From JACVRX01 sp963831385 (GTDB taxonomy: Bacteria; Actinomycetota; Actinomycetes; Jiangellales; Jiangellaceae): a DNA stretch of 64,000 nucleotides. The notes beneath the pieces were generated by a model. The model had not been told where the DNA came from. It saw only the letters and a list, made by a program, of their open reading frames with translations, and did not search any database. Positions 41,168 to 50,374 of the stretch are shown piece by piece; the stretch's first letter is position 1, and each line of letters opens with the position of its first letter. The DNA is taken from assembly GCA_963831385.1 (NCBI GenBank), contig CAWHPW010000005.1:56894-120893 (forward strand), read 5' to 3'. The position numbers and the translations under genes are program-made.

Positions 41168-41389
41168 GTGTCACACGTACCGGCAACGCTGCACGCCGTA
41201 CCGCTGTCAGCCCGCCGTCACTGTGTTGCAGATCTTCCGCTGGTATCACACGCCACGCCACACGCTCTCTATGTCTACAGCACCGGCTTCCACAGAGTGA
41301 CCGGCCTGACAACGAAGGCCGGAAGGTTCCGGGAAGGTCGCCTTCCTAGATTGCCCGCAGTTCGTACCCAGAAAGGGGTCTGCACATGA
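41168..41389 (+). CDS. Possible leader ORF upstream of osmC
   Basis: A 73-aa frame beginning GTG 41168 (AAAGGA seven bases upstream), ten bases after operator 2, reading SHVPATLHAVPLSARRHCVADLPLVSHATPHAL and a basic tail. Its stop overlaps the OsmC start (ATGA at 41386-41389), which suggests translational coupling. The His/Arg-rich start loosely resembles short actinobacterial leader peptides near sulfur genes. Weak coding evidence. Confidence 0.35.
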   Translation: MSHVPATLHAVPLSARRHCVADLPLVSHATPHALYVYSTGFHRVTGLTTKAGRFREGRLPRLPAVRTQKGVCT

Positions 41390-41955
41390 CCACCACCACC
41401 GAGCGCGCACCGCTCAACGGGGTCGACACCCCGACACTGTTCGCCACCATCGACGCGGTCAAGGCACAGCCAGACCTGGCCGCGTTCCAGTTCCGGGCCA
41501 GTAACAGGTGGGTGAAAGGCACCCACAACCGGTCGTCGATACACGGCTTCTACGGCGCCGGCCAGGAACTCGAGCACAAGCACGAGACCGTCATCGATGC
41601 CGACCACCCCACCGTGCTGGTCGGCCAAGACAACGGGCCCGCCCCGGTCGAGTACGTGCTCGCCGCTCTGGCGGCCTGCCTGACCTCTGGGCTCGCGAAC
41701 ATCGCCGCTGCCAGGGGTATCGAGCTCACCGAGGTCGAATCGACCGTGGAGGGCGACGCCAACCTGCTCGGACTCCTCGGCCTGTCCGGCGACGTCCGCA
41801 ACGGCTACAACCAGATCCGGGTCAGCTTCAAGATCGCGGGCGACGCGCCACCCGAGAAGCTGCGACAGATCGTCGAGCAGTCCCGGGCACGGTCCGCGGT
41901 GTTCGACGTGCTGACCAACCCAGTTCCGATCGACCTCGACGTCACGGTCGTCTGA
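41386..41955 (+). CDS. OsmC-family protein
   Basis: A 189-aa OsmC/Ohr-fold protein. It has AFQFRASNRWVKGTHNRSSIHGFYGAGQELEHKHETVIDADHPTVLVGQDNGPAPVEYVLAALAACLTSGLANIAAARGI with the conserved second cysteine in AACLTSG. The usual first catalytic cysteine is replaced in this longer subfamily, so classic peroxidase activity is uncertain. First enzyme gene of the redox operon under the TetR operators. Confidence 0.9.
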   Translation: MTTTTERAPLNGVDTPTLFATIDAVKAQPDLAAFQFRASNRWVKGTHNRSSIHGFYGAGQELEHKHETVIDADHPTVLVGQDNGPAPVEYVLAALAACLTSGLANIAAARGIELTEVESTVEGDANLLGLLGLSGDVRNGYNQIRVSFKIAGDAPPEKLRQIVEQSRARSAVFDVLTNPVPIDLDVTVV

Positions 41956-42049
41956 GCTCGGCATTCGCGCTTCGCAGAGCGCCCGCCTCGGACTCCACCA
42001 ACCAGGCGGGCGCGATGCGCCTGGTAACCAAGAGCCAAGGACGAGACAC

Positions 42050-43321
42050 ATGCGACACGTCGACACCGTTGTGATCGGCGCCGGGCACGCCGGCCTAGCG
42101 ACCAGCCGTCTCCTGACCGAGGCCGGACGTGACCACGTCGTCCTCGATCGTGGCCGGCTGGCGGAAAGCTGGCGCAGTGCAAGGTGGGACTCGCTTCGAT
42201 TGCTGACACCCAACTGGATGAGCCGCCTGCCGATGTGGCGCTATCAGGGTCCGGATGCAGAGGAATTCATGACGGCGCCAGAACTCGTGGACTACCTCGA
42301 GTCGTACGCGCGGTCGTTCGACCCGCCGATCGAACGGTGGACCTCCGTCCAGGATGTGCGGCGCGTCGACAACGGTTACCGGGTCACTACGACCGGCAAC
42401 GCCTGGTCGGCGCGCAACGTCGTCGTAGCTGCCGGCCCACGGCCACGGGTTCCCGCCCTGGCCATGCGGTTGCACCCGGACCTCTGGCAGATCCACACCA
42501 ACCGTTACCGCAACCCCGCGGCGCTACCGGAGGGGGGCGTGCTCGTGGTTGGCGCATCCGCATCAGGCGTGCAGATCGCGGCCGAACTCCGACAAGCGGG
42601 CCGAGATGTCGTGCTCACGGCCGGCGCACATACGCGCCTGCCGAGGCGATACCGCGGCATGGACATCATGTGGTGGCTCCAGCAGATCGGCGCCCTGGGA
42701 CGGACCATCGACGACGTCGGCGACGTACGGCGAACACGTCGAGAGCCGTCCCTCCAGTTAGTTGGCGATCGAGGCCTTCCTGATCTCAACCTGGGTCGGC
42801 TGCAAGAACTCGGTGTCCTCGTCACCGGGCGGCTCGCCAACGCGGACGGACACCGGACGAGGTTGTGTGGCGACCTGCCTTTGTCCACCGCTGCCGCTGA
42901 GGCACGACTGCGCCGCACGCTCCGCAACATCGACCGGTACGTCGTGACAACGGGGCTCGAGCACGAGGTGCTCCCCGCAGCCCCCGTACCCCCGATCATC
43001 CTGAGAGGCGGTCCGCATGCCCTGGATCTACGGTCCGCCGGTATCTCCACGGTGGTGTGGGCCACCGGCTTCCACTATCGCTATCCCTGGCTGCGCGTCC
43101 CCGTCGTCGACGCCTTGGGAGAAATCGAGCAATACCGAGGAGTGACATCCGCTCCCGGCCTCTACGTCATCGGACTGCGGTTCATGCACCGCCGTGACTC
43201 CCAGTTCATCGACGGGGCCCGACACGACGCGCAGACGATCACCGAGCACCTGGTCGGTGCAGACCGATCAGGGCCAACATTGGATCGGGCGCTCCTCGCC
43301 CGGGACGGGCAATCGGCATGA
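42050..43321 (+). CDS. FAD-dependent NAD(P)-binding monooxygenase-like protein
   Basis: A 423-aa flavoprotein of the FMO/CzcO type: VDTVVIGAGHAGLATSRLLTEAGRDHVVLDRGRLAESWRSARWDSLRLLTPNWMSRLP, a second Rossmann fold GGVLVVGASASGVQIAAELRQAGRDVVLTAG, and VVWATGFHYRYPWL near the C-terminus. It could hydroxylate or sulfoxidise small molecules with NADPH. Its stop overlaps the next ATG by four bases (ATGA at 43318-43321). Substrate unknown. Confidence 0.92.
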   Translation: MRHVDTVVIGAGHAGLATSRLLTEAGRDHVVLDRGRLAESWRSARWDSLRLLTPNWMSRLPMWRYQGPDAEEFMTAPELVDYLESYARSFDPPIERWTSVQDVRRVDNGYRVTTTGNAWSARNVVVAAGPRPRVPALAMRLHPDLWQIHTNRYRNPAALPEGGVLVVGASASGVQIAAELRQAGRDVVLTAGAHTRLPRRYRGMDIMWWLQQIGALGRTIDDVGDVRRTRREPSLQLVGDRGLPDLNLGRLQELGVLVTGRLANADGHRTRLCGDLPLSTAAAEARLRRTLRNIDRYVVTTGLEHEVLPAAPVPPIILRGGPHALDLRSAGISTVVWATGFHYRYPWLRVPVVDALGEIEQYRGVTSAPGLYVIGLRFMHRRDSQFIDGARHDAQTITEHLVGADRSGPTLDRALLARDGQSA

Positions 43322-44430
43322 CGACCTATGACGCCATCGTGGTCGGAGCCCGCTGCGCAGGATCGGCCACCGCCATGCTACTGGCGCGGCAGGGCCTGAA
43401 GGTCCTGGTGCTCGACCGGGCGCGCTACGGCAGCGACACCGTCTCCACGCACGCCCTGATGCGGGGTGGTGTCCTCCAGCTGCAGCGTTGGGGTCTGCTC
43501 GACCGAGTCGCCGCTGCCGGGACACCTCCGGTCAAGCGCGTCTTGTTCCACTATCCGGAGGAGACGGTGCCTATCGCACTCAAGCCGGCGGCGGGAGTGC
43601 CTTGCCTATACGCCCCGCGACGCACCGTGCTGGACCGGATCCTGGCCGATGCGGCAATGGAGGCAGGTGCCGACGTGCGTTTCCAGACCGCGGTGACCGA
43701 GATCCTCCAACATCCCTCCGGCCGGGTGACCGGGGTTGCAGCTCGCGACTCGCAAGGTCGAACCATCGTCGCGTCAGCGCCGCTCACCATCGGAGCAGAC
43801 GGTGTGCGCTCGTCGGTGGCGCGTTCCGTCGGCGCAGCATCCGTCCGGACGGCAGCAAGAGGGGGGGCCGTCATCTACGGCTACTGGAACGATCTTCCCG
43901 CCGAGGGATACGAGTGGTTCTACGCGCCGGGTGCCTCAGCCGGCATGATTCCGACGAACGACGGGCAGACGTGCGTCTTCGTCGGCACGACCGCCCAGCG
44001 CATGCGTGCCGCCCGCGCGACGGGGACAGGCAATGCGTTCAACTCCATTCTTCAGACGGTGTCACACGACGCATGGCGGCGGGTGTCCAGTACCTGGCCG
44101 CCTGCACATCTTCGGGGATACGCCGGGCAATCGGGATATCTGCGCCAGGCTGGAGGCCCGGGCTGGGCGCTCGTCGGTGACGCAGGAGCATTCGAAGATC
44201 CGTTGAGTACCCACGGGATCACCGACGCTTTCCGGGACGCCGAGCTCCTCGCGTCCGCAGTGCGAGATATCCGGGACGGCTCGGCGGACGAGTCCGCCGC
44301 CTCGCCGGCTACCAGGCCACGCGGGACCGGATCGCGGATCGGCTGTTCGGCGTGGTCGAGTCGATTGCGTCGTATCGCTGGACGACCGCGACGCTGCGCC
44401 GCTTGCTGTTGGACGCCAGTTCGGCGATGA
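43318..44430 (+). CDS. Geranylgeranyl-reductase/PHBH-family FAD oxidoreductase, frameshifted near its end
   Basis: The first 330 residues are a clear GGR/PHBH-type flavoprotein: MTTYDAIVVGARCAGSATAMLLARQGLKVLVLDRARYGSDTVSTHALMRGGVLQL, PRRTVLDRILADAA, TIGADGVRSSVARSVGA, and the C-terminal FAD motif GWALVGDAGAFEDPLSTHGITDAFRDAELLA. At about 44303 the frame turns arginine-rich. The -1 frame continues LAGYQATRDRIADRLFGVVESIASYRW to a stop at 44571-44573, just before the next start. One missing base is the simple reading; intact length would be about 418 aa. Confidence 0.88.
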   Translation: MTTYDAIVVGARCAGSATAMLLARQGLKVLVLDRARYGSDTVSTHALMRGGVLQLQRWGLLDRVAAAGTPPVKRVLFHYPEETVPIALKPAAGVPCLYAPRRTVLDRILADAAMEAGADVRFQTAVTEILQHPSGRVTGVAARDSQGRTIVASAPLTIGADGVRSSVARSVGAASVRTAARGGAVIYGYWNDLPAEGYEWFYAPGASAGMIPTNDGQTCVFVGTTAQRMRAARATGTGNAFNSILQTVSHDAWRRVSSTWPPAHLRGYAGQSGYLRQAGGPGWALVGDAGAFEDPLSTHGITDAFRDAELLASAVRDIRDGSADESAASPATRPRGTGSRIGCSAWSSRLRRIAGRPRRCAACCWTPVRR

Positions 44431-44579
44431 CGGAGCAGGTCGAGGCCATGCAGGGTCTCGACAATGAACGATCGCGGCGAACGCCTACAGATCGCCTGAG
44501 GGATTGGCCGGGGTGTACAGGAGGTTGGCCGCCGCCCATCATGAAGTTGAGTCACGAGCCGATGGTGATCTGAGGGGAC

Positions 44580-47500
44580 GTGTCACGCACCGTTGAGATC
44601 ACGCTGTTGGGCACATTCGACGTGGTGCTCGACGGCAGTCGCGTCGCGGCTGATGCCTGGCCGCGTCGGCAGGCCGCTTCGCTCGTCAAGGTGCTAGCGC
44701 TGGCACCCGGCCGCCAGCGCCATCGGGAGCAGGTGATCGATGTCCTGTGGCCAGACCTCAGCGTCGTCGAGGCCGCACCGCGGCTACACAAGCTCGCCCA
44801 CTACGCCCGGGTCGCGCTGGGCGGAGATCGCCGTGCGGTCGTGCTCCGGGGTGAGACGGTCGCGCTGATGCCGGATGCCGAAGTCGTCGTCGACGTCGAC
44901 GTGTTCGAGGCGCGGGCCGACGCAGCGCTCCTCGCCAACAGCCCGGCGGCGGCCGCGGAAGCGGTCGATGCATACGGCGGGCCGCTGTTGCCCGGGGACC
45001 TCTACGAACCGTGGGCCGAACGGCGCAGAGAGCAGCTGAAGCTGCGTTACATCGAACTGCTTCGTCGAGCGGGTCAATGGGATCGGCTGTTGTCCGAAGA
45101 CCCCACGGACGAAGAGGCCAATCTTGCGCTGATGAACGCGCACATCGCGGCCGGCGACCACCGCGCTGCGCTTCGCCAGTTCGAGCGCCTGAATGCTGCG
45201 CTCCGTCGCGAACTCGGGGTGACCCCTAGCCCGCGGCTGGTTGCCATGCGGGACCAGGTTCTGGCCGCGCTGTCCGCCCAACAACCCGCCGCCGGCCAGC
45301 AGACCCTCGTCGGTCGTCGCGCGGAGCAGGGTGCCGTTGCCGATCTGCTGTCCGACGCCGGTCACAAGAGCGGCCGCACCATCCTGGTGTCCGGTCCTCC
45401 CGGCGTCGGAAAGTCGGCACTACTCGATTGGGCACGCGAACTGGCCGAGCGCAGGGGATGGCGGACTGGTCATGGTGTCGCAGCGGCTATCGAGGGTGCC
45501 TGGCCGTACGCCCCCGTGCTCGACGCCTTCTCCGATCTGTGTCGGAAACATCCGACTCTGCTCGACGGACTCAACGAAGCGTTCCGCGAGGAGATCGATC
45601 GAGGACTTGCCGGACATGAGCTGACGTGGGATGGCGAGGGGACGCACCAGCGGTTGTTCGTCGCCGCGGCAGAATTGCTGCGTCTCGCGGCCGCTGGAAC
45701 CGGTCTGCTGCTCACGATCGACGACATGCACGAATCCGACGAAGCGAGCCTTCGCTTGCTGCACTACCTCGCCCGCTCGGTCACGAGCGAGAATGCGCTC
45801 ATCGTCGTTGGCTATCGCACCGGCGGACAGCAGATCGAACAGGTCAAGGCCAGTCTGCTCCGCCGGAACATGGCCGTACACGTGCCACTGCAGACGCTCA
45901 ACCGCGTGAGCGCAGACACTCTCGTCAAAGCCGAGGTGCCCGACGCGACTGCGAAGACTCTCGAGCACGTCTGGGAAGTCTCTGGCGGTCTGCCGTTTGC
46001 CATCATCGAGATGGCCAGAGCAGTCAGCTCGGGGACGACGGCTCGCGGGGCCGGCGCGCTCGGCCTGGACCGGCTGTCCGTCAAGACTCGCGACGCACTT
46101 CAACGGGTCGCCGTTGTCGGCATCAGCTTCGATACCGACGAGTTCGTCGTCCTCACCGGCCTGCCGGAGTCGGAGGCCTATGCCGCGTTGGATGCAGCGG
46201 TGGCCGCCTCAGTTGTCCTGCATACCGGCTCTGGTTTCCGGTTCAGGCATGCCCTGATCCGAGATGCGTTGCTTGACGACATCGCGCCCGCACAGCAGCG
46301 AGGATTCCATCACCAGGCCGCCAGCAGGTTGCGGGCCATCGGCGCCGGTCCGACTCGGATCGCGCACCACTTGATTGCCGCGGGCCGTCTGTCCGACGCT
46401 GTGCCATACGTCCTGCAGGCCGTCGAGACCGAGGCTGCGGTCGGTGCCTATCGCGATGCGCTGGCACTTGTCGAAGCGGTGCGCGACCACGCGAGCCCGG
46501 CAAGTCGGGCCCGGCTGCTGGCACTACGCGCCGACCTGTTGTCGGCCGTCGGCGACCGGACCACCATCGTCGCCTACCGAGAGGCACTGGCTGTCGCAGC
46601 CGAACCGGACCGGCCGCTGCTGCGGGCTCGAATGGGCAATGCGGCGGCAAAGGAAGGTGACCTGGACACCGCCACTGCCGTCCTGGACGGCCTGCAGCCC
46701 GACGGCGGGCCCGCCGACGTCGCGATCCTGCTGGCGCAGGGAAACCTGGCCTACTTCAGTGGCGACACCGAACAGGCCGGAAAAGTGGCCGACCAGGTCG
46801 GCCACATGATGAGCCCGGACGGCAACACCTGGCAGCGGCTTGACCTGCTCACCCTGCAGGCGCTGGTCGCACACCACCGGGGCGAGTTGTTCTCCCGCCT
46901 ACGGCTGGAGCTGCGGCGGGCGCAGGACACTCCGGCGCTCGCGAGCACCCTGTTCGACACATATCTCTGCGTCGTCGAGTTCCTGTTGTACGGGACGACG
47001 CCGTACTCCGAGGTCAGATCGCTGGCCCTGTCGCTGCGCGAAACGGCACGGCGGACCGGGGTGCTTCGGGCCGAGGCCTTTGCCACGGTTCTGCTCGGAG
47101 AAGCGGCGCTCCTTGCCGGCGACATCACCGAGGCCGAGCGCGAACTGCAGGACGCCGCCGATTTGCACCGTGAGATCGGTGCTGCGGGCGGTGAAGCGAG
47201 CGCGCTGCAGCGGCTGGCCGAACTCAGATTGGTCCAAGGGCATCGCGACGAGGCGACCCGGTTGCTCCAGCAGGCACTGCCGCTCGCACGATGGTCACTG
47301 CTGGCCATGCACCTTGTGCAACGCATCTTCGGGACGATGATCCTGGCCGCTCCCGACCCGCAGACCGCTCGGGCGGTCGTCGACCAGGCCGACGAGATCA
47401 TCGGGTTCGAAGACACCTGTTCCTTCTGCGACATCATGCTCGCCGTACCCGCGGTGATCGCCTGCGCCGACGTGGGCGACGTCGATGACGCTCACCGGCA

Positions 47501-47711
47501 TCTCGCGATAGCGGAACGGTCCTCCCGAGGATGGGAAGGGACCTCGTGGCAGGGCGCGATCCTGGAAGCTCGGGCCCACCTCGCTCAGGCCGAAGGCAAC
47601 CAGAAACACGCCGTCGCCCTCCTCGACGAGGCGGCACGGCTGTTCGCACTGGCAGGGCAACCGCTCGACGCCGCCCGGTGCGAGGTGGGACTCCGGACGC
47701 CGGCAGCCTGA
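44580..47711 (+). CDS. BTAD/AAA transcriptional regulator (SARP-like, large ATPase type)
   Basis: A 1043-aa regulator. The N-terminal winged helix (residues 1-95) and bacterial transcriptional activation domain (about 100-235, including DLYEPWAERRREQLKLRYIELLRRAG and ELGVTPSPRLVAMRDQVL) resemble AfsR/SARP proteins. A STAND-type NTPase follows with Walker A GPPGVGKS (272-279) and Walker B LLLTIDDMHESDE. The C-terminal 450 residues are TPR-like helical repeats. There is no C-terminal LuxR HTH. It starts at GTG 44580, seven bases after the reductase frame, and probably controls this redox cluster. Confidence 0.93.
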   Translation: MSRTVEITLLGTFDVVLDGSRVAADAWPRRQAASLVKVLALAPGRQRHREQVIDVLWPDLSVVEAAPRLHKLAHYARVALGGDRRAVVLRGETVALMPDAEVVVDVDVFEARADAALLANSPAAAAEAVDAYGGPLLPGDLYEPWAERRREQLKLRYIELLRRAGQWDRLLSEDPTDEEANLALMNAHIAAGDHRAALRQFERLNAALRRELGVTPSPRLVAMRDQVLAALSAQQPAAGQQTLVGRRAEQGAVADLLSDAGHKSGRTILVSGPPGVGKSALLDWARELAERRGWRTGHGVAAAIEGAWPYAPVLDAFSDLCRKHPTLLDGLNEAFREEIDRGLAGHELTWDGEGTHQRLFVAAAELLRLAAAGTGLLLTIDDMHESDEASLRLLHYLARSVTSENALIVVGYRTGGQQIEQVKASLLRRNMAVHVPLQTLNRVSADTLVKAEVPDATAKTLEHVWEVSGGLPFAIIEMARAVSSGTTARGAGALGLDRLSVKTRDALQRVAVVGISFDTDEFVVLTGLPESEAYAALDAAVAASVVLHTGSGFRFRHALIRDALLDDIAPAQQRGFHHQAASRLRAIGAGPTRIAHHLIAAGRLSDAVPYVLQAVETEAAVGAYRDALALVEAVRDHASPASRARLLALRADLLSAVGDRTTIVAYREALAVAAEPDRPLLRARMGNAAAKEGDLDTATAVLDGLQPDGGPADVAILLAQGNLAYFSGDTEQAGKVADQVGHMMSPDGNTWQRLDLLTLQALVAHHRGELFSRLRLELRRAQDTPALASTLFDTYLCVVEFLLYGTTPYSEVRSLALSLRETARRTGVLRAEAFATVLLGEAALLAGDITEAERELQDAADLHREIGAAGGEASALQRLAELRLVQGHRDEATRLLQQALPLARWSLLAMHLVQRIFGTMILAAPDPQTARAVVDQADEIIGFEDTCSFCDIMLAVPAVIACADVGDVDDAHRHLAIAERSSRGWEGTSWQGAILEARAHLAQAEGNQKHAVALLDEAARLFALAGQPLDAARCEVGLRTPAA

Positions 47712-47740
47712 GCCGCCACGTCATTCCAATCTGGCGCCGG

Positions 47741-48030
47741 TCATCGGAACATCCCAATTTCTGGCCGCTCGATGATTCGCCGTGTCGTGTCAATCGCCTG
47801 CGAGGCAACGGCAATTGCCTCATGCGCCTCGTCCATGGTGATCGGGTCGTACCCGGTGGGGTCGGGGTACTCGGCCTGGTTGCGGCGTCTGCGCAGCCGA
47901 TCTAAGGATTTCAGGCCCGCAACGGTGGCACTCACCCTCCTCACCGGCCTGGCGTTGACGAGGTGTCGACTCGCCGGGATCCGGCGAGCAGGTACTCGTC
48001 AGCGGCATACGGGCGCTGCTCGCGGGTCTG
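47741..48030 (-). pseudogene. HEPN-domain protein remnant
   Basis: The open 3' part reads LDRLRRRRNQAEYPDPTGYDPITMDEAHEAIAVASQAIDTTRRII, the typical C-terminal half of small HEPN-domain proteins (basic RRRRN region, then YDPIT). A 5' part in another frame reads HLQTREQRPYAADEYLLAGSRR. The first and second HEPN helices are not joined in one frame and part of the middle is missing. No nucleotidyltransferase (MNT) partner lies beside it. Probably a decayed toxin-like gene. Confidence 0.45.
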
Positions 48031-48130
48031 AAGGTGACACTGCACCGGGTCGACCTGCGTTACGCGTCGCCCTGATCCGGTCGGAACAGCGGCAAACGCG
48101 GGCCGTCCCCCGCGGTCCCTACCGCCGCGG

Positions 48131-48787
48131 CTAATTGGCGGCTGCCTTGGCGGTCACCACGACGTTGTCGGCGTAGCCGTCGTCCCGGTCGTATCTCCCT
48201 CCGCACGTGATCAGGTGCAGCTCGGCATCCGGCGTCGGGCCGTACACGGCGTCGGTGGGGAAGGACTGCTTCGGATGCCGGGTCACGGCCGAGACAGTGA
48301 ACGCGAGGGACGATCCGTCACCGTTTTCCACCGTGACGAGATCACCGACTCGGAGTTCCGAAAGGCGGGCAAACACCGCCGGTCCATCGACGGAGTCCAC
48401 ATGGCCCACCATGACCGCCGGTCCCATCTCGCCCGGCCGGCTGCCGCCGGCGAACCAGCCCACAGTGGCGACATCGGTTGGTATACCAAGGGTTCCGTCG
48501 GTGGCCAGCCCGACGGCCTCGACGTCGGCGGAAACGCCGATCGCCTCGATGAGGATCCGGCCCGGTTCGACGGATTCGGTCGGCCCGGCTCCCGGCACTT
48601 CGGTGGGTGCCCGGGGTTCCATGAGCCGGGTCGCACCGCCGGGCTCTCGGCGATCCGACTGCCCGGTCGTATCAGCGCTCAGCGCGCCAGCAGCGGGCAC
48701 AGCAATCAGGACGGACCCCATGAGGAGAGCAGACCACCAGGTTCTGCGCCTGACGCGGTTCCGTCGGTGCCGTGCCCGGGCGCTCAC
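48131..48787 (-). CDS. Class F sortase
   Basis: A 218-aa membrane-anchored sortase. A basic start plus a helix (WWSALLMGSVLIAVPAAGALS) is followed by a Pro-rich linker and the sortase barrel: RILIEAIGVSADVEAVGL, catalytic histidine in VMVGHVDS (H129), cysteine in LHLITCGGRYDRDDGYADNVVV (C195) with arginine R201 after it. It transpeptidates sorting-signal proteins outside the cell. It directly follows the DUF4397 gene. No LPxTG signal is visible in that neighbour. Confidence 0.94.
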   Translation of the reverse strand: MSARARHRRNRVRRRTWWSALLMGSVLIAVPAAGALSADTTGQSDRREPGGATRLMEPRAPTEVPGAGPTESVEPGRILIEAIGVSADVEAVGLATDGTLGIPTDVATVGWFAGGSRPGEMGPAVMVGHVDSVDGPAVFARLSELRVGDLVTVENGDGSSLAFTVSAVTRHPKQSFPTDAVYGPTPDAELHLITCGGRYDRDDGYADNVVVTAKAAAN

Positions 48788-49627
48788 TCAGCGGCTCCCT
48801 GCCCGGGGCCGGCGGGTCACGGCGAGACCGGCGATCGCGGCGACGGCCAGAGCCAGCGCCACGAGGGCCCACGAGTCAGCAAGTCCACTGCCCGCCGAGC
48901 CACCGAGGCCGGCCTCGACCCCTCCGCTCGGGATCTCGTTCGCAGCAGCGAAGTCCTGGATCGGCAGCACACTGATGCCTGACTCAACGTCCTGCACGAC
49001 GATGGTGTACGTGCCGCCGGCAACCAGGTCTGCCGACTGCTCAGCGGTTTCGGAACCGGCGCTGGCCTGAACAGTGGTAGTGCCTGCTGTCACAGGGCTG
49101 TAGTCGGTGTACTCGGTGAAGGCGAGATCGCTTGCCACCTCGGAGCCAGCAACCTCGACCGAGTCGACAGCCGGCACGGACATGGCGGCCTGGATGACCC
49201 GAACCTTGGTCTTGCCGGTGCCGGGCAACTCCATGCCGTCGGTGATCGTGACCAACGCCAACTCGGTGTTCTTACCCATCCCGACCACGGTGGCCGCGGT
49301 GTGGGCCTCGAGCTGGATAGTCGTGGAAAGCACCGGTGGCTCACTCGCGGGAGCCCCTTCCAGGCGCATGGCGATCGTGTAGGACCCGGCGGGAACCGCC
49401 TGGTACGGCGAGAACGCACCGTACCCAACGCTGCGGAGGACAGTCGGGTCGTCGTCGTTGCCGAACGACGAGACGTATACGTCCACTTTCGGAGTGTCGG
49501 GCGAAAGGTGAGCGAGTCGCAGATAGCCGATGTCGTCGGACGCGGCGTACGCGTTGCCGCCGAGGCCGAGCGTACCGAGGATCACGGACAGGACGAGGAC
49601 GGCGATGCGTGTGGTGGAGCGGATCAC
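48788..49627 (-). CDS. DUF4397 surface protein with signal peptide and C-terminal anchor
   Basis: A 279-aa exported protein. The signal peptide ends near GGNAYAAS. Two DUF4397 beta-sandwich repeats follow: LRLAHLSPDTPKVDVYVSSFG to about residue 115, and KTKVRVIQAAMSVPAVDSVEVAG to about 205. A Gly/Ser linker, a transmembrane helix (SWALVALALAVAAIAGLAV) and a basic tail close it. The end has a sorting-signal layout but no LPxTG box. It is co-transcribed with the sortase gene (no gap). Confidence 0.92.
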   Translation of the reverse strand: MIRSTTRIAVLVLSVILGTLGLGGNAYAASDDIGYLRLAHLSPDTPKVDVYVSSFGNDDDPTVLRSVGYGAFSPYQAVPAGSYTIAMRLEGAPASEPPVLSTTIQLEAHTAATVVGMGKNTELALVTITDGMELPGTGKTKVRVIQAAMSVPAVDSVEVAGSEVASDLAFTEYTDYSPVTAGTTTVQASAGSETAEQSADLVAGGTYTIVVQDVESGISVLPIQDFAAANEIPSGGVEAGLGGSAGSGLADSWALVALALAVAAIAGLAVTRRPRAGSR

Positions 49628-49660
49628 TGGTTCCCCCAGGGGTAGAGATGTGACAGATCG

Positions 49661-50374
49661 TTACGACGGAAATAGTCCGGGCGGTTCAGGGCTGTCGTAG
49701 AAGAGCAGAAGAGAGGCGAGGGCCCCGTCCCGCCGCACCTCCATCCGATCGGGATGGAGCCTGGTCTGATTGTCGAGCCAGTCGAGAACGCGCTCGACGT
49801 CGACGACGCCCATTTCCAGATTCGCGGCGTCTGCCGGCCCCACCGATCCACTCGGTGGCACGTCCACGGCGGTGAGCAGGTCGGCCGTCGCCAACGAGGC
49901 GAGCACTACCAGGACCCGACCGTCGATCTTCCCCTCCCGCAGCGCGGTCGCTGCGCGCGCGGACACGTCGATATCGGCCCTCGCCGCGATCTCGGCGCCG
50001 GCGGCGGCCCGGGCCAGTGATGCCGTCCGGTCAGAGTTCGCTCGGCTGGGCTCGCCTGATGAGCGGCTGGCCGACCCGGTCGGATCGTCCCGTTGCTCGG
50101 AGCTAGGCGTCAGACCAGGAGTGGGCGCGGCGTCGAGTACGGGATCAGCCGACCTGAACCCGGACCGGACGAGCAGCCCGCCAGCAAGCACAACGAGACC
50201 GCACAGGACTGGGATCCAGAGCCGCGAACGCCGCTGGTCGTCGTGGTGCTGCCGGCGAAACTCGCGACGTCGTTCCCGCCACAGCGTGATCGTGTCCAGG
50301 ATGATCCGGATCCAGGACGGGGATGTCCCGCCCAGAAGGGGAGACTGCTGGTCCACGGGACTTTTACGGCGCAC
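49661..50374 (-). CDS. Membrane-anchored hypothetical protein upstream of the sortase unit
   Basis: A 237-aa protein with a basic cytoplasmic start (LWRERRREFRRQHHDDQRRSRLW), one transmembrane helix (IPVLCGLVVLAGGLLVRSGF) and a Thr/Ser/Pro linker. An extracytoplasmic alpha/beta domain follows (ARADIDVSARAATALREGKIDGRVLVVLASLATADLLTAVDVPP, ending LLLFYDSPEPPG). It is known to me only as a conserved partner of class F sortase/DUF4397 loci. Likely operon of three. Confidence 0.8.
   Translation of the reverse strand: MRRKSPVDQQSPLLGGTSPSWIRIILDTITLWRERRREFRRQHHDDQRRSRLWIPVLCGLVVLAGGLLVRSGFRSADPVLDAAPTPGLTPSSEQRDDPTGSASRSSGEPSRANSDRTASLARAAAGAEIAARADIDVSARAATALREGKIDGRVLVVLASLATADLLTAVDVPPSGSVGPADAANLEMGVVDVERVLDWLDNQTRLHPDRMEVRRDGALASLLLFYDSPEPPGLFPS

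Noticed and set aside
44052..44555. Minus-strand frame opposite the reductase end
   Set aside because: Antisense to the GGR-type reductase and its frameshifted tail; no ribosome site or family.
41386..47711. A biosynthetic gene cluster
   Set aside because: Tailoring-type enzymes and a SARP-like regulator are present, but no polyketide, peptide, terpene or other core synthase is in the window.
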